Positions 1-6,394 of a stretch of 14,584 nucleotides of DNA are shown here, one piece after another; position 1 is the first letter of the stretch; every line of letters starts with the position of its first letter. Both the position numbers and the translations under genes were made by a program. The DNA is from Methanosarcinales archaeon. Lineage in GTDB: Archaea > Halobacteriota > Methanosarcinia > Methanosarcinales > Methanogasteraceae. The notes under the pieces are model-generated. The model made no database searches and had not been told where the DNA came from. It saw only the letters and a program-made list of their open reading frames with translations. The stretch spans positions 1-14,584 of the forward strand of contig DAOVGE010000147.1 of assembly GCA_030672605.1 (NCBI GenBank), in the 5' to 3' direction.

Positions 1-1112
1 ATAATTCTGGGCGTGTTTCCAAATTCGCTCTCATATAGGTAAACTTCCCCGTCCTCTACCGCCTTACCGCCAGCGAATGCAGGCATAGCCATAATCTGCT
101 CTCTTGTCGCTATAGCTACTGAGGTGGTATCTACCTCATAATCGAATGCACCGGGGGTATAGACATGCCATATGTTCGCCACAACAATATCGGGATTCTG
201 GTCTATCAGCCATTCCGAGTCCACATCAGATACAAACCCAAATCCATGCAGATCAGCCGCGATGTTTATGCCGCCGACTACCTCAAATTGATATCTCACC
301 CCGGGTGCCTTGTCGTTGAATGTGCCAAGCTGTTCAGGTGTCCAGCCAGGATACTTAAGGAAGACTTCTGGTTTTTCCTCATCTGTTAGTCCTGCTGTTT
401 CCTCTGTGATGTCGTTTATCACACCTTCATAGAAAGCGATGAAACTATCGCCCTCTTCCTTCGTATTGAGGACATATCTCAGTTTTCTTATATCCTCTAT
501 CATTGTTTCAGGCTCGTGGAAGTTTAAGGCGACAACAGTTATCTCCGGCTCGAGGGTGTTTACGACATCGTCAAGTCCAGGGAAAGGTGCATTCCAAGAC
601 AATAAGATGTCGGGGTCGAGTTCAAATACTGTCTCGTAGTATATGTCGTAGCCCCCCGGGCCTTTAATAACAGGTAACTCGATAATCTCCGGAAAGAGTA
701 TTTCATTTACGTAGGGGCACCGCCCAACTACCCGGTCCTCAGCTCCGAGTAGTGTAATAGCCTCGACAGTTGCAAGCATATCAATAACCACCTTCTCCAC
801 CGGCTTCTCCACAGTCACGATCCTGTCAGAAGAATCAATCAGTGTCAGTTCCTTCTCCCGACCAAGAATGATCAATTCGATCTGTGTCACGTCAAGGATG
901 TCGATCTCGCCATCGTACTTTCCGTCTGCGAGTTGTGTCTCGTCCACGCGTTCCATGATGATCAGTTCGGTGTACGTCACATCCACCATGTTTATGTCCT
1001 CATCCTCGTTCGCATTCCCGAAGATTCCAAGCGTGTAGTCTGCTGCTCCCGCGGGTAGTGCCAGCAGGAGCAAGGTTATGGTCATTGCGACCAGTGTTGT
1101 GGTTGTTTTCAT
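1..1112 (-). CDS. Dockerin-bearing ABC substrate-binding protein (Fe-siderophore/haem/B12 type), C-terminus outside the window
   Basis: Open from an ATG at 1112 to the window edge (370 residues seen, no stop). Residues 1-23 are a signal peptide ending ALPAGAA, with no lipobox cysteine. Residues 32-85 hold two dockerin-type calcium loops with acidic or Asn ligands at positions 1,3,5,9,12: N33/N35/D37/N41/D44 and D63/K65/D67/D71/D74. From about residue 92 the protein has the start of a periplasmic-binding fold of the BtuF/FepB class (DSSDRIVTVEKPVEKVV, then LGAEDRVVG). This class captures iron chelates, haem or corrinoids outside the membrane for a FecCD/BtuC-type ABC importer; such genes lie at 8498-10377. 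A GAGGT ribosome site precedes the ATG. It follows the scaffoldin gene by 40 nt and is probably co-transcribed from 2720-2822. The ligand cannot be told. Inference: the dockerin, not a lipid, tethers it to cohesins. Confidence 0.85.
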   Translation of the reverse strand, partial: MKTTTTLVAMTITLLLLALPAGAADYTLGIFGNANEDEDINMVDVTYTELIIMERVDETQLADGKYDGEIDILDVTQIELIILGREKELTLIDSSDRIVTVEKPVEKVVIDMLATVEAITLLGAEDRVVGRCPYVNEILFPEIIELPVIKGPGGYDIYYETVFELDPDILLSWNAPFPGLDDVVNTLEPEITVVALNFHEPETMIEDIRKLRYVLNTKEEGDSFIAFYEGVINDITEETAGLTDEEKPEVFLKYPGWTPEQLGTFNDKAPGVRYQFEVVGGINIAADLHGFGFVSDVDSEWLIDQNPDIVVANIWHVYTPGAFDYEVDTTSVAIATREQIMAMPAFAGGKAVEDGEVYLYESEFGNTPRI

Positions 1113-1152
1113 TATATGTAACCTCATCACAGCGGTATTCATTGTTGAGAGG

Positions 1153-2616
1153 TTACGACGCAGTCACCTCGGCATCTGTCCAGATCGCAGGTACCTCCTC
1201 TGCGTCAGTAGTACCCTCAGAAGGTATCGCTGCAAGTTTCCCGTCTGATATGTCCAGAAGACTGGTACCGGATCCTGTCACTACAAAGTTGATCACAGCC
1301 AGATACCCTGATCCGCTCACCGTATTGGTACCAGGGCGCTTGGAGATCACGCGGATCGTGTCAGAGTCCACGAACTTCCACTCATCAATCCTCATCGTCG
1401 TGTCATTTACCAGCCCATTCCCAACATCGGTCACGTTCACAACACTTGAATCAAATGCCAGGTCAAACTGCCCCGCATTCAGGTTGAGAGCATCCCCTAT
1501 ATCGATTGTGACATTGAACATGTCTGATGCCACCAGCACCACTTCCGGCGCATTAACAGTAACCGGCACCCCAACTGCGACCTCAGCACCCGTCCAGATC
1601 GCAGGTATCTCCTCCGCATCAGTTGTGCCATCAGAAGGTATCGCTGCAAGTTTCCCGTCCGATATGTCCAGAACACTCATGCCACCCTGCGATCCTGTTA
1701 TCGTAAAGTTGATCACAGCCAGATACCCTGATCCGCTCACCGTATTGGTACCAGGGCGCTTGGAGATCACGCGGATCGTGTCAGAGTCCACGAACTTCCA
1801 TTCATCAATTCTCATCGTCGTGTCGTTTACCAGCCCATTCCCAACATCGGTCACGTTCACAACGCTTGAATCAAATGCCAGGTCAAACTGCCCCGCATTC
1901 AGGTTGAGAACATCTTTGATATCGATTGTGACATTGAACGTGTCTGATGCCACCAGCACCACTTCCGGCGCATTGACAGTAACCGGCACTCCAACTGCGA
2001 CGTCGGAGTCAAACCAGAGCGCTGACGTTTCATTCGCTCCGGTATCAGTGAGCAGTCCATCGGATATGTCCAGGATACTACTATCCCCTACCTCGCCCAA
2101 CACCTCAAAGCCGATCGTTGCAAGTGATCCGGATCCACGTACGCCACCTGTGTTGTTGAGATTGACATGGATCGTGTCAGTATCCGTGAAACTCCACGAA
2201 TCGATTGACACCGTTGTGTCGCCCATGTTTCCATCATGGACCGCGGTCACGTTCACAACACTCGAATTAAACGAGAGATCGAATACCCCCGAATCGAGGT
2301 TAGTGACGTTGTGGATGTCTATCATGGCATTGAATGTGCCAGACACGGTTTCAGGTGCATTAACACACACTTGCGTCTTCTGCACCATCGTGAGTATCAT
2401 AAGTGCGTCCAGTGAACTGGTCCTACCATCACCACTCACATCCGCACTTTCCAGATCAGGAACTACGCTCCCGACTGACATCTGCAGTGTGATCGATGAG
2501 TCTGCAGTGGTGATTCTGCCATCGTTGTTTGCATCGCCGACTATGCCGGCAGATGCGTCCGTGCTGAAGGCTACAAGCATTATCAGCACAAAGTAAAGTA
2601 TGTATTTCGTTTTCAT
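1153..2616 (-). CDS. Secreted scaffoldin-like protein: dockerin plus three cohesin domains
   Basis: 487 residues. Start chosen at the ATG at 2616 because AAAGGAG lies 6 nt upstream (2623-2629); the upstream in-frame ATG at 2637 would put that site inside the gene. Residues 1-23 are a signal peptide. Residues 27-78 are a type-I dockerin pair with full EF-like loops (D28/N30/D32/T36/D39 and D59/S61/D63/S67/D70). Three cohesin-like beta domains follow at about 83-208, 211-349 and 351-487; each opens with (V)NAPE, contains FDLxFxSSVVNVT and ends with an (A)xW-x-x-(A/D)-x-V strand. The protein stops right after cohesin 3 with no membrane anchor, so it should be a free scaffold: its cohesins receive dockerin proteins and its own dockerin can bind an anchored cohesin. 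Cohesins 2 and 3 are nearly identical, a recent duplication. The substrate-binding protein gene follows. Domain calls are firm; the partners are inferred. Confidence 0.88.
   Translation of the reverse strand: MKTKYILYFVLIMLVAFSTDASAGIVGDANNDGRITTADSSITLQMSVGSVVPDLESADVSGDGRTSSLDALMILTMVQKTQVCVNAPETVSGTFNAMIDIHNVTNLDSGVFDLSFNSSVVNVTAVHDGNMGDTTVSIDSWSFTDTDTIHVNLNNTGGVRGSGSLATIGFEVLGEVGDSSILDISDGLLTDTGANETSALWFDSDVAVGVPVTVNAPEVVLVASDTFNVTIDIKDVLNLNAGQFDLAFDSSVVNVTDVGNGLVNDTTMRIDEWKFVDSDTIRVISKRPGTNTVSGSGYLAVINFTITGSQGGMSVLDISDGKLAAIPSDGTTDAEEIPAIWTGAEVAVGVPVTVNAPEVVLVASDMFNVTIDIGDALNLNAGQFDLAFDSSVVNVTDVGNGLVNDTTMRIDEWKFVDSDTIRVISKRPGTNTVSGSGYLAVINFVVTGSGTSLLDISDGKLAAIPSEGTTDAEEVPAIWTDAEVTAS
1300..2002. 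repeat. Tandem duplication of a cohesin-coding unit (period 420 bp)
   Basis: The stretch 1300-1582 recurs at 1720-2002 with an offset of exactly 420 nt (140 codons). By eye, 1321-1380 and 1741-1800 are identical, and 1321-1560 against 1741-1980 differ at about 11 of 240 positions, several of them at codon third positions. Similarity falls off sharply just outside, where cohesin 2 carries two extra codons. This points to recent unequal crossing-over or gene conversion between cohesins 2 and 3; cohesin 1 is much more diverged. Confidence 0.9.
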
Positions 2617-2622
2617 CGTAGG

Positions 2623-2629
2623 TCTCCTT
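2623..2629 (-). promoter_or_regulatory. Ribosome binding site that sets the scaffoldin start
   Basis: On the minus strand AAAGGAG lies 6 nt before the ATG at 2616. It supports that start over the in-frame ATG at 2637. Confidence 0.75.
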
Positions 2630-2719
2630 TGTTTCATTTCAAACAGATCGTGAAATTCAACTATTGTTGCCGTGATTACAGGATTGCCCTGTGAGGTATG
2701 TTGCTTTTAGACCATGTTG

Positions 2720-2822
2720 TTAGGTACATAAATACTATATCCTAATAAAATTAGGTTTTGAATGAAAAACCAAATAAAGTTAGGATTTTGGAAAAAAACC
2801 TACATTTACTCTGCTATCCTAA
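2720..2822 (-). promoter_or_regulatory. Operator array and promoter of the scaffoldin / substrate-binding protein operon
   Basis: Three palindromic units: TTAGG-N16-CCTAA at 2720-2745, TTAGG-N14-CCAAA at 2751-2774 and TTAGG-N14-CCTAC at 2780-2803, parted by 5-nt spacers (TAAAA, TAAAG). A lone CCTAA follows at 2818-2822, in the same helical phase. The promoter-proximal unit, read on the minus strand, has the core atatagtatttatgta, which contains a TATA-like box about 110 nt before the ATG at 2616. Closely related arrays lie at 10502-10557 and 12316-12431. Occupied sites would hide the TATA box, so a repressor is the simplest reading. Confidence 0.75.
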
Positions 2823-2966
2823 CATAAAAAAAAAGAATCAAATATGAAGCAATAATGGAAGATTCGGTATGAAAACAGATGATTCGGATTTGCAGAGCCG
2901 CTGGCATTCTGTTCAATCTTCGGTTTTGACCAGCTACGAAAACTGAAAAGAAGATGCTTGACTTCC

Positions 2967-3091
2967 TTAATCCTACTTTGTCACATTACAGACAAATCAA
3001 CAGTGAGCGGCGGCATGACCTCAAACCGTTTGGAAAACAAAACCAACATCAAGCGCCTGAATGGGTGTTTAATCTGACAAAGTAGAATTAA
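2967..3091. repeat. 125-bp element with 22-bp imperfect terminal inverted repeats (MITE-like or IS remnant)
   Basis: The left end (2967-2988, beginning TTAATCCTACTTTGTCA) and the reverse complement of the right end (3070-3091, beginning TTAATTCTACTTTGTCA) match at 20 of 22 positions. The 81-bp centre has no useful reading frame. Both ends carry TTAA, which may be part of the repeat or a duplicated target. Size and structure fit a non-autonomous transposon derivative; no transposase is in the window. It could also act as a long hairpin beyond the Gdt1-type gene. Confidence 0.6.
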
Positions 3092-3099
3092 TGCGGAGC

Positions 3100-3651
3100 C
3101 TAAAATAACAAGAAGGATGTGCCCATCAATATAAACAAAATTCCTGCAATTTTAGTTATGGTCCCACTGTTCATGTTATTCGAAATGAGTCTACCCAGGT
3201 AGACTGCCATCAAAGAAAGCGAACCCAACGCTATTATAATTCCCATCAGAACCATCAAGCCATTATATTTGGCTGCAAGCAATCCGGAAACGATTTGTGT
3301 CTTATCCCCCCATTCTGATACGAAAATCAGGATGAATCCCGAATAAAATGGATTTTTGAGGTGGTGCTCAGTTTCTATCTCGCCCCTTTTGTTTCTCAAC
3401 ATCAAGAATCCAAAAATTATAAAAATGGTGCCGGAAAGTGCTTTTATCAGACCGCCTGGCGCAGCATCTGTAATCCAGTCTCCTGCTAATATCGCAATCC
3501 CATCTACCATCAAAAAAGCCATTATGGCGCCAAGTACTATGTGCAGGCGTTTTTCGGTCTTCGAAGCTAACAGCAGGAGAGCTATCTGGGTTTTATCACC
3601 AAATTCTGCCAAACCCACTACGACCATGGGAATTAGTATATCCGGTAGCAC
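3100..3651 (-). CDS. Gdt1/TMEM165 (UPF0016) family cation transporter, probably Mn2+/Ca2+ exporter
   Basis: 183 residues, about six membrane segments in two related halves. Each half carries the family signature E-x-G-D-K-T-Q: EFGDKTQ at 16-22 and EWGDKTQ at 113-119. The acidic residues of these motifs form the cation path in the family, whose members (TMEM165, Gdt1, bacterial MneA-type proteins) move Mn2+ or Ca2+ out of the cytoplasm against protons. A hydrophilic loop around 86-100 contains EHH. The frame opens at a GTG (3651); an ATG at 3627 would remove the first eight residues. The length fits the family. It lies 112 nt downstream of a cohesin gene on the same strand and might share its transcript. 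A manganese riboswitch was looked for upstream by eye and not recognised. Ion specificity is not readable from sequence. Confidence 0.88.
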   Translation of the reverse strand: MLPDILIPMVVVGLAEFGDKTQIALLLLASKTEKRLHIVLGAIMAFLMVDGIAILAGDWITDAAPGGLIKALSGTIFIIFGFLMLRNKRGEIETEHHLKNPFYSGFILIFVSEWGDKTQIVSGLLAAKYNGLMVLMGIIIALGSLSLMAVYLGRLISNNMNSGTITKIAGILFILMGTSFLLF

Positions 3652-3763
3652 TGTTCCGGTTCCTGTTCTAAGTCAGGTATATCAAACTTGAAATCCCGCT
3701 ATGCAAAACAATCATGCACCTTCACAGTGCCAGGTCACCACCTCAATTGAACCGCATTGATGC

Positions 3764-4414
3764 TTACATTCTCCGCAATAGATATACTACTGCGAGAAGT
3801 CCTGTGATTGCAAGTGCCGCACCAAATCCCGATGTTTCTGTCCCCGTTTCGCCTCCGGTTGCATCTGCTGGAGTAGGTGTCGGTGTCGTGGATTCTGGTT
3901 CCGATTCTACAGGCGCATCCACAACCGTTACCTCGGCATCGGTTCCAACGTTCACCTCGCCATCCTGCCAGTCCGCAGATGGCTCCTTTGCGGAATTATC
4001 AACGAGCAGTCCCTTCGATAGATGCAGGACACTGTATCCGTTTCCGGTTATCCTGAAATGAACTGTTGCGAGATTGCCAGATCCGCTCACCCCATCAAGT
4101 CCCGGGAGATTAAAGAGCACCTTGATGGTACCGTCATTGTACAGGTCCCATCCGGATATCGGTATCGGTGTTCCACCGATAGCCCCATCATCAACGCCTG
4201 TGACATTTACAACTCCCGGATCAAAGGACAGATCAAACTGCCCCGAATCGAGATTTGCTACGTTCTCGATCTCTATTGTGACGCTGAAAGCACCTGTTAT
4301 GGTTTCAGGGGCATTAACAGTCACGTTTGTCTGCTGTGCCAGTGCTGGGGTCGCCAGTACAATCGCTATTGCAGAAGTTACGATGACCAGTGTCAGAATT
4401 CTTATAGATGTCAT
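3764..4414 (-). CDS. Cell-surface anchoring cohesin protein with a PGF-CTERM-like tail
   Basis: 216 residues from the ATG at 4414, chosen because a signal peptide begins there (ends TPALAQQ, residue 28); the frame is open upstream to 4486, but those 24 residues are polar and would bury the signal. One cohesin-like domain spans about 29-158 (VNAPETITG, FDLSFDPGVVNVTGV, GSGNLATVHF). A Thr/Pro/Glu-rich linker follows (165-194), then SGFGAALAITGLLA with a closing Arg-Arg pair. That tail matches the archaeal PGF-CTERM plan (short GF motif, hydrophobic helix, basic end), which archaeosortase removes while attaching a lipid. The protein would therefore display a dockerin receptor at the surface. A CTTTATCA box lies ~25-30 nt before the start. 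No TTAGG array is seen here, so it is probably outside the shared regulon. Confidence 0.82.
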   Translation of the reverse strand: MTSIRILTLVIVTSAIAIVLATPALAQQTNVTVNAPETITGAFSVTIEIENVANLDSGQFDLSFDPGVVNVTGVDDGAIGGTPIPISGWDLYNDGTIKVLFNLPGLDGVSGSGNLATVHFRITGNGYSVLHLSKGLLVDNSAKEPSADWQDGEVNVGTDAEVTVVDAPVESEPESTTPTPTPADATGGETGTETSGFGAALAITGLLAVVYLLRRM

Positions 4415-4486
4415 TGGAATTGTGTTACAATATCCATCGTTGATAAAGTTTTGTGTTGATAAATGACAGCCCCATGCGATGATCAA

Positions 4487-4495
4487 CTTTAAATA
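4487..4495 (+). promoter_or_regulatory. TATA box for the small membrane protein gene (apparently leaderless)
   Basis: CTTTAAATA is centred about 29 nt before the ATG at 4520. Archaeal transcription starts ~25-28 nt after the TATA centre, so the transcript should begin at or within a few bases of the start codon. No ribosome site precedes the ATG, which agrees with this. Confidence 0.55.
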
Positions 4496-4519
4496 AGTCG
4501 TTTAACAGTAGTATGTAGT

Positions 4520-4834
4520 ATGATTGAATGGGTCTTGATGATAATCGCGGCGATTGTGTGTTACGCATTCGTGGCATATCTGGAACATAAGAAGAAGCTC
4601 GACCTGGTAGACCGGGGACTATGGAAGCCGGAAAAGAAGCAAGAGAAACCTGAACACAAATTAATTACCGGATTGTTCTTCTTTATACTGGGGGTGGCGC
4701 TTCTGATTGGATCGTACTTTGTAGAGCCGGACCTGGCGAGTGGATTAAGGATTTCAGGCTTATTGACAACAGCGGCGGGAATAGCATTGATGGTCACTTA
4801 CGCCGTTGTCAAAAGGGTTATTAGGTCCGTTTGA
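4520..4834 (+). CDS. Small three-helix membrane protein of unknown function (DUF6249-like)
   Basis: 104 residues. Hydrophobic segments at about 3-20, 48-66 and 76-97; a charged cytoplasmic-looking loop 22-47 (HKKKLDLVDRGLWKPEKKQEK). The layout of one helix, a charged loop with an (I/L)-x-x-G-L-type turn, then a helical hairpin, resembles the DUF6249 group of small membrane proteins, but I cannot confirm membership. It stands alone on the plus strand inside a minus-strand block. It diverges from the cohesin gene at 3764-4414 and its last 14 nt overlap the end of the convergent DUF11 gene. An archaeal TATA box 25-33 nt upstream supports that it is a real gene. No link to the uptake system is evident apart from position. 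Confidence 0.75.
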   Translation: MIEWVLMIIAAIVCYAFVAYLEHKKKLDLVDRGLWKPEKKQEKPEHKLITGLFFFILGVALLIGSYFVEPDLASGLRISGLLTTAAGIALMVTYAVVKRVIRSV

Positions 4835-6389
4835 CCCATCTAAGTACAAATATAGCAGCGAGGAAGCCAAACAATGTGCAAACCGATCCTGCACTGGATT
4901 CTTCACCGGTTCTGGTAGCAATATTCGCGGTAGCCGCGGTGGCAGTTGTTTGATCTACCGGACTAATTGTTCGTGCAGAATGTACCACCGGATTAACTGC
5001 GATCGATATGTTCTCTGAAACGACGATTCCATCGTAATCATGTGTGTCCGCAAAGTGCGCAACAGCAGGTGGCAGTTCGATAGAACCGGTCGTGTTCATC
5101 TTCATGCTGTAACCGAATGTCTGAGTTTCACCCGCCCTCAACACCATATCAACGCCAAGAACGCCATCTGTAAGCAGAGTATCAGTGGGGAGCCGATCAG
5201 CCACATCAACGCTCGCCAGCACATTCCCGGTATTTGCAACCTCGATTATGACAGTTGCGATTTCACCCTCAACTATGTTTTCCGGGGTCACGGTCTTTGA
5301 TACCACTATCTTCGGACCGTACACAACGATGCTTGGTGAATCCGACTGCGCAGAATACGTCTCGCCATTTTCAGTCCACTCCGCAATCGCAGCCGGGATG
5401 ACATACCCCACCTCACTTGGCTGCACGGGCTTCAACTGATATGTAAAACTCCTGCACTCGCCGGCTCCAAGATCCAGTTCCCGGACAATAGACGAGTTCT
5501 CCACCGGTTCAAATTCGGAAGGCAGTGTGTCGCGTACCGTGATTGAGTTGATCGGACGTGTGCCGTCATTTCTGAGCGATATCGTGACTGTGGCGATCTC
5601 ATCCATGTATATATTGTCATTTATTGATTTTGAGATTTTGAACATGCCCAGAACCTTCACAGGATATGACTCAAAATAAGAATATTTTACACCTCTTATA
5701 TCATAGCACTCAATATTTACTGCTATGTTAAATACTGTATCCTCGATCACAGAGGGTGCCTCAAATCGGAGTATGATCGGATCGAGCGCTGGTGTATCGG
5801 TCTCACCGTCCACACGTTTCCCCTTTTCAAGATTATGGGAATGATGATGTGCTTTTCCGCCAATCGCTCTGAGACCCTCCGCACCCACATCGATATCTAC
5901 GTTGTGCGCCTCGGAATCTCCAGTATTCTGGATTGTGATATCCACTTCAATATCGGAGGAGTAGGCAAGGTACTCGTCCTTATCACACTCAAATTCAACG
6001 TCAAAACATGGAATACCAACCGGTTCCATCTTGACCTCTGCCCAGAGCTCCTCTGGCAGACCCGTTGCCCAGTCCGACGATGGCACTGAGAATTCTATAA
6101 CGGTTATCCTGATCTCGTCATCATAGATGTAATCCTCTCCTTCCACAAGCGTTTGATCTGAAACAGGGACTCCATTCTTGTACAATCGTATCCCGACGAA
6201 CCGGGTCTCGTTCCGGTCGGATCTCGGGAAATTGTAAGCTTCTACGGTAAAATTACCATTCGAGATCGTTTCATCCAGATGGAGTTCCTTTGAGTTGCCA
6301 CATGCCCATTCCAGATCATCCTCATCGTAAGCAGAGGCGATGTTTGTGCACAGGAGGATGATCAACAAGATATATAGGAATGATTTCAT
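4821..6389 (-). CDS. Membrane-anchored DUF11/COG1361-type surface protein, last gene of the ABC operon
   Basis: 522 residues. Signal peptide 1-20. Several beta-sandwich stretches follow; those around 250-355 and 358-465 are DUF11-like (KISKSINDNIYMDEIATVTI, VRDTLPSEFEP; VSKTVTPENIVEGEIATV, VADRLPTDTL), the type found in archaeal surface and S-layer-associated proteins. An earlier N-terminal module (about 130-245) has a CARDB/COG1361 flavour (IQNTGDSEAHNVDIDV). A Thr/Ala-rich linker at 478-500 leads to a membrane helix and a basic end (WVKRT), so it should be anchored outside the cell. H181-H183 and H185 form an HHHSH cluster, a possible metal site. It starts 5 nt after the preceding cohesin gene and so belongs to the transporter operon. 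It could space the complex from the membrane or link it to the S-layer; its own ligand is unknown. Confidence 0.78.
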   Translation of the reverse strand: MKSFLYILLIILLCTNIASAYDEDDLEWACGNSKELHLDETISNGNFTVEAYNFPRSDRNETRFVGIRLYKNGVPVSDQTLVEGEDYIYDDEIRITVIEFSVPSSDWATGLPEELWAEVKMEPVGIPCFDVEFECDKDEYLAYSSDIEVDITIQNTGDSEAHNVDIDVGAEGLRAIGGKAHHHSHNLEKGKRVDGETDTPALDPIILRFEAPSVIEDTVFNIAVNIECYDIRGVKYSYFESYPVKVLGMFKISKSINDNIYMDEIATVTISLRNDGTRPINSITVRDTLPSEFEPVENSSIVRELDLGAGECRSFTYQLKPVQPSEVGYVIPAAIAEWTENGETYSAQSDSPSIVVYGPKIVVSKTVTPENIVEGEIATVIIEVANTGNVLASVDVADRLPTDTLLTDGVLGVDMVLRAGETQTFGYSMKMNTTGSIELPPAVAHFADTHDYDGIVVSENISIAVNPVVHSARTISPVDQTTATAATANIATRTGEESSAGSVCTLFGFLAAIFVLRWVKRT

Positions 6390-6394
6390 ACGTC

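Larger units (their letters stand above)
2617..3099. other. Intergenic region between the scaffoldin and the Gdt1-type gene
   Basis: No gene seen in 483 nt. From left to right it holds an ~85-nt untranslated leader for the scaffoldin operon, the operator/promoter array (2720-2822), an A-rich stretch with three isolated TTCGG words (2863, 2883, 2919) that could be decayed half-sites, and an element with terminal inverted repeats (2967-3091) ending 8 nt before the stop codon of the Gdt1-type gene. Confidence 0.7.

Noticed and set aside
1058..2596. Long plus-strand open frame (512 codons)
   Set aside because: It is the shadow of the scaffoldin gene. The minus strand gives a signal peptide, a dockerin and three cohesins, while the plus frame gives a Ser/Thr-rich chain without domains.
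2720..2745. Classical DtxR/IdeR box
   Set aside because: The half-sites agree, but the gap between TTAGG and CCTAA is 14-16 bp instead of 9, so a standard box is not present.
3652..3763. Manganese riboswitch before the Gdt1-type gene
   Set aside because: Such genes are often controlled that way in bacteria, but the 112 nt show no recognisable paired structure of that class.
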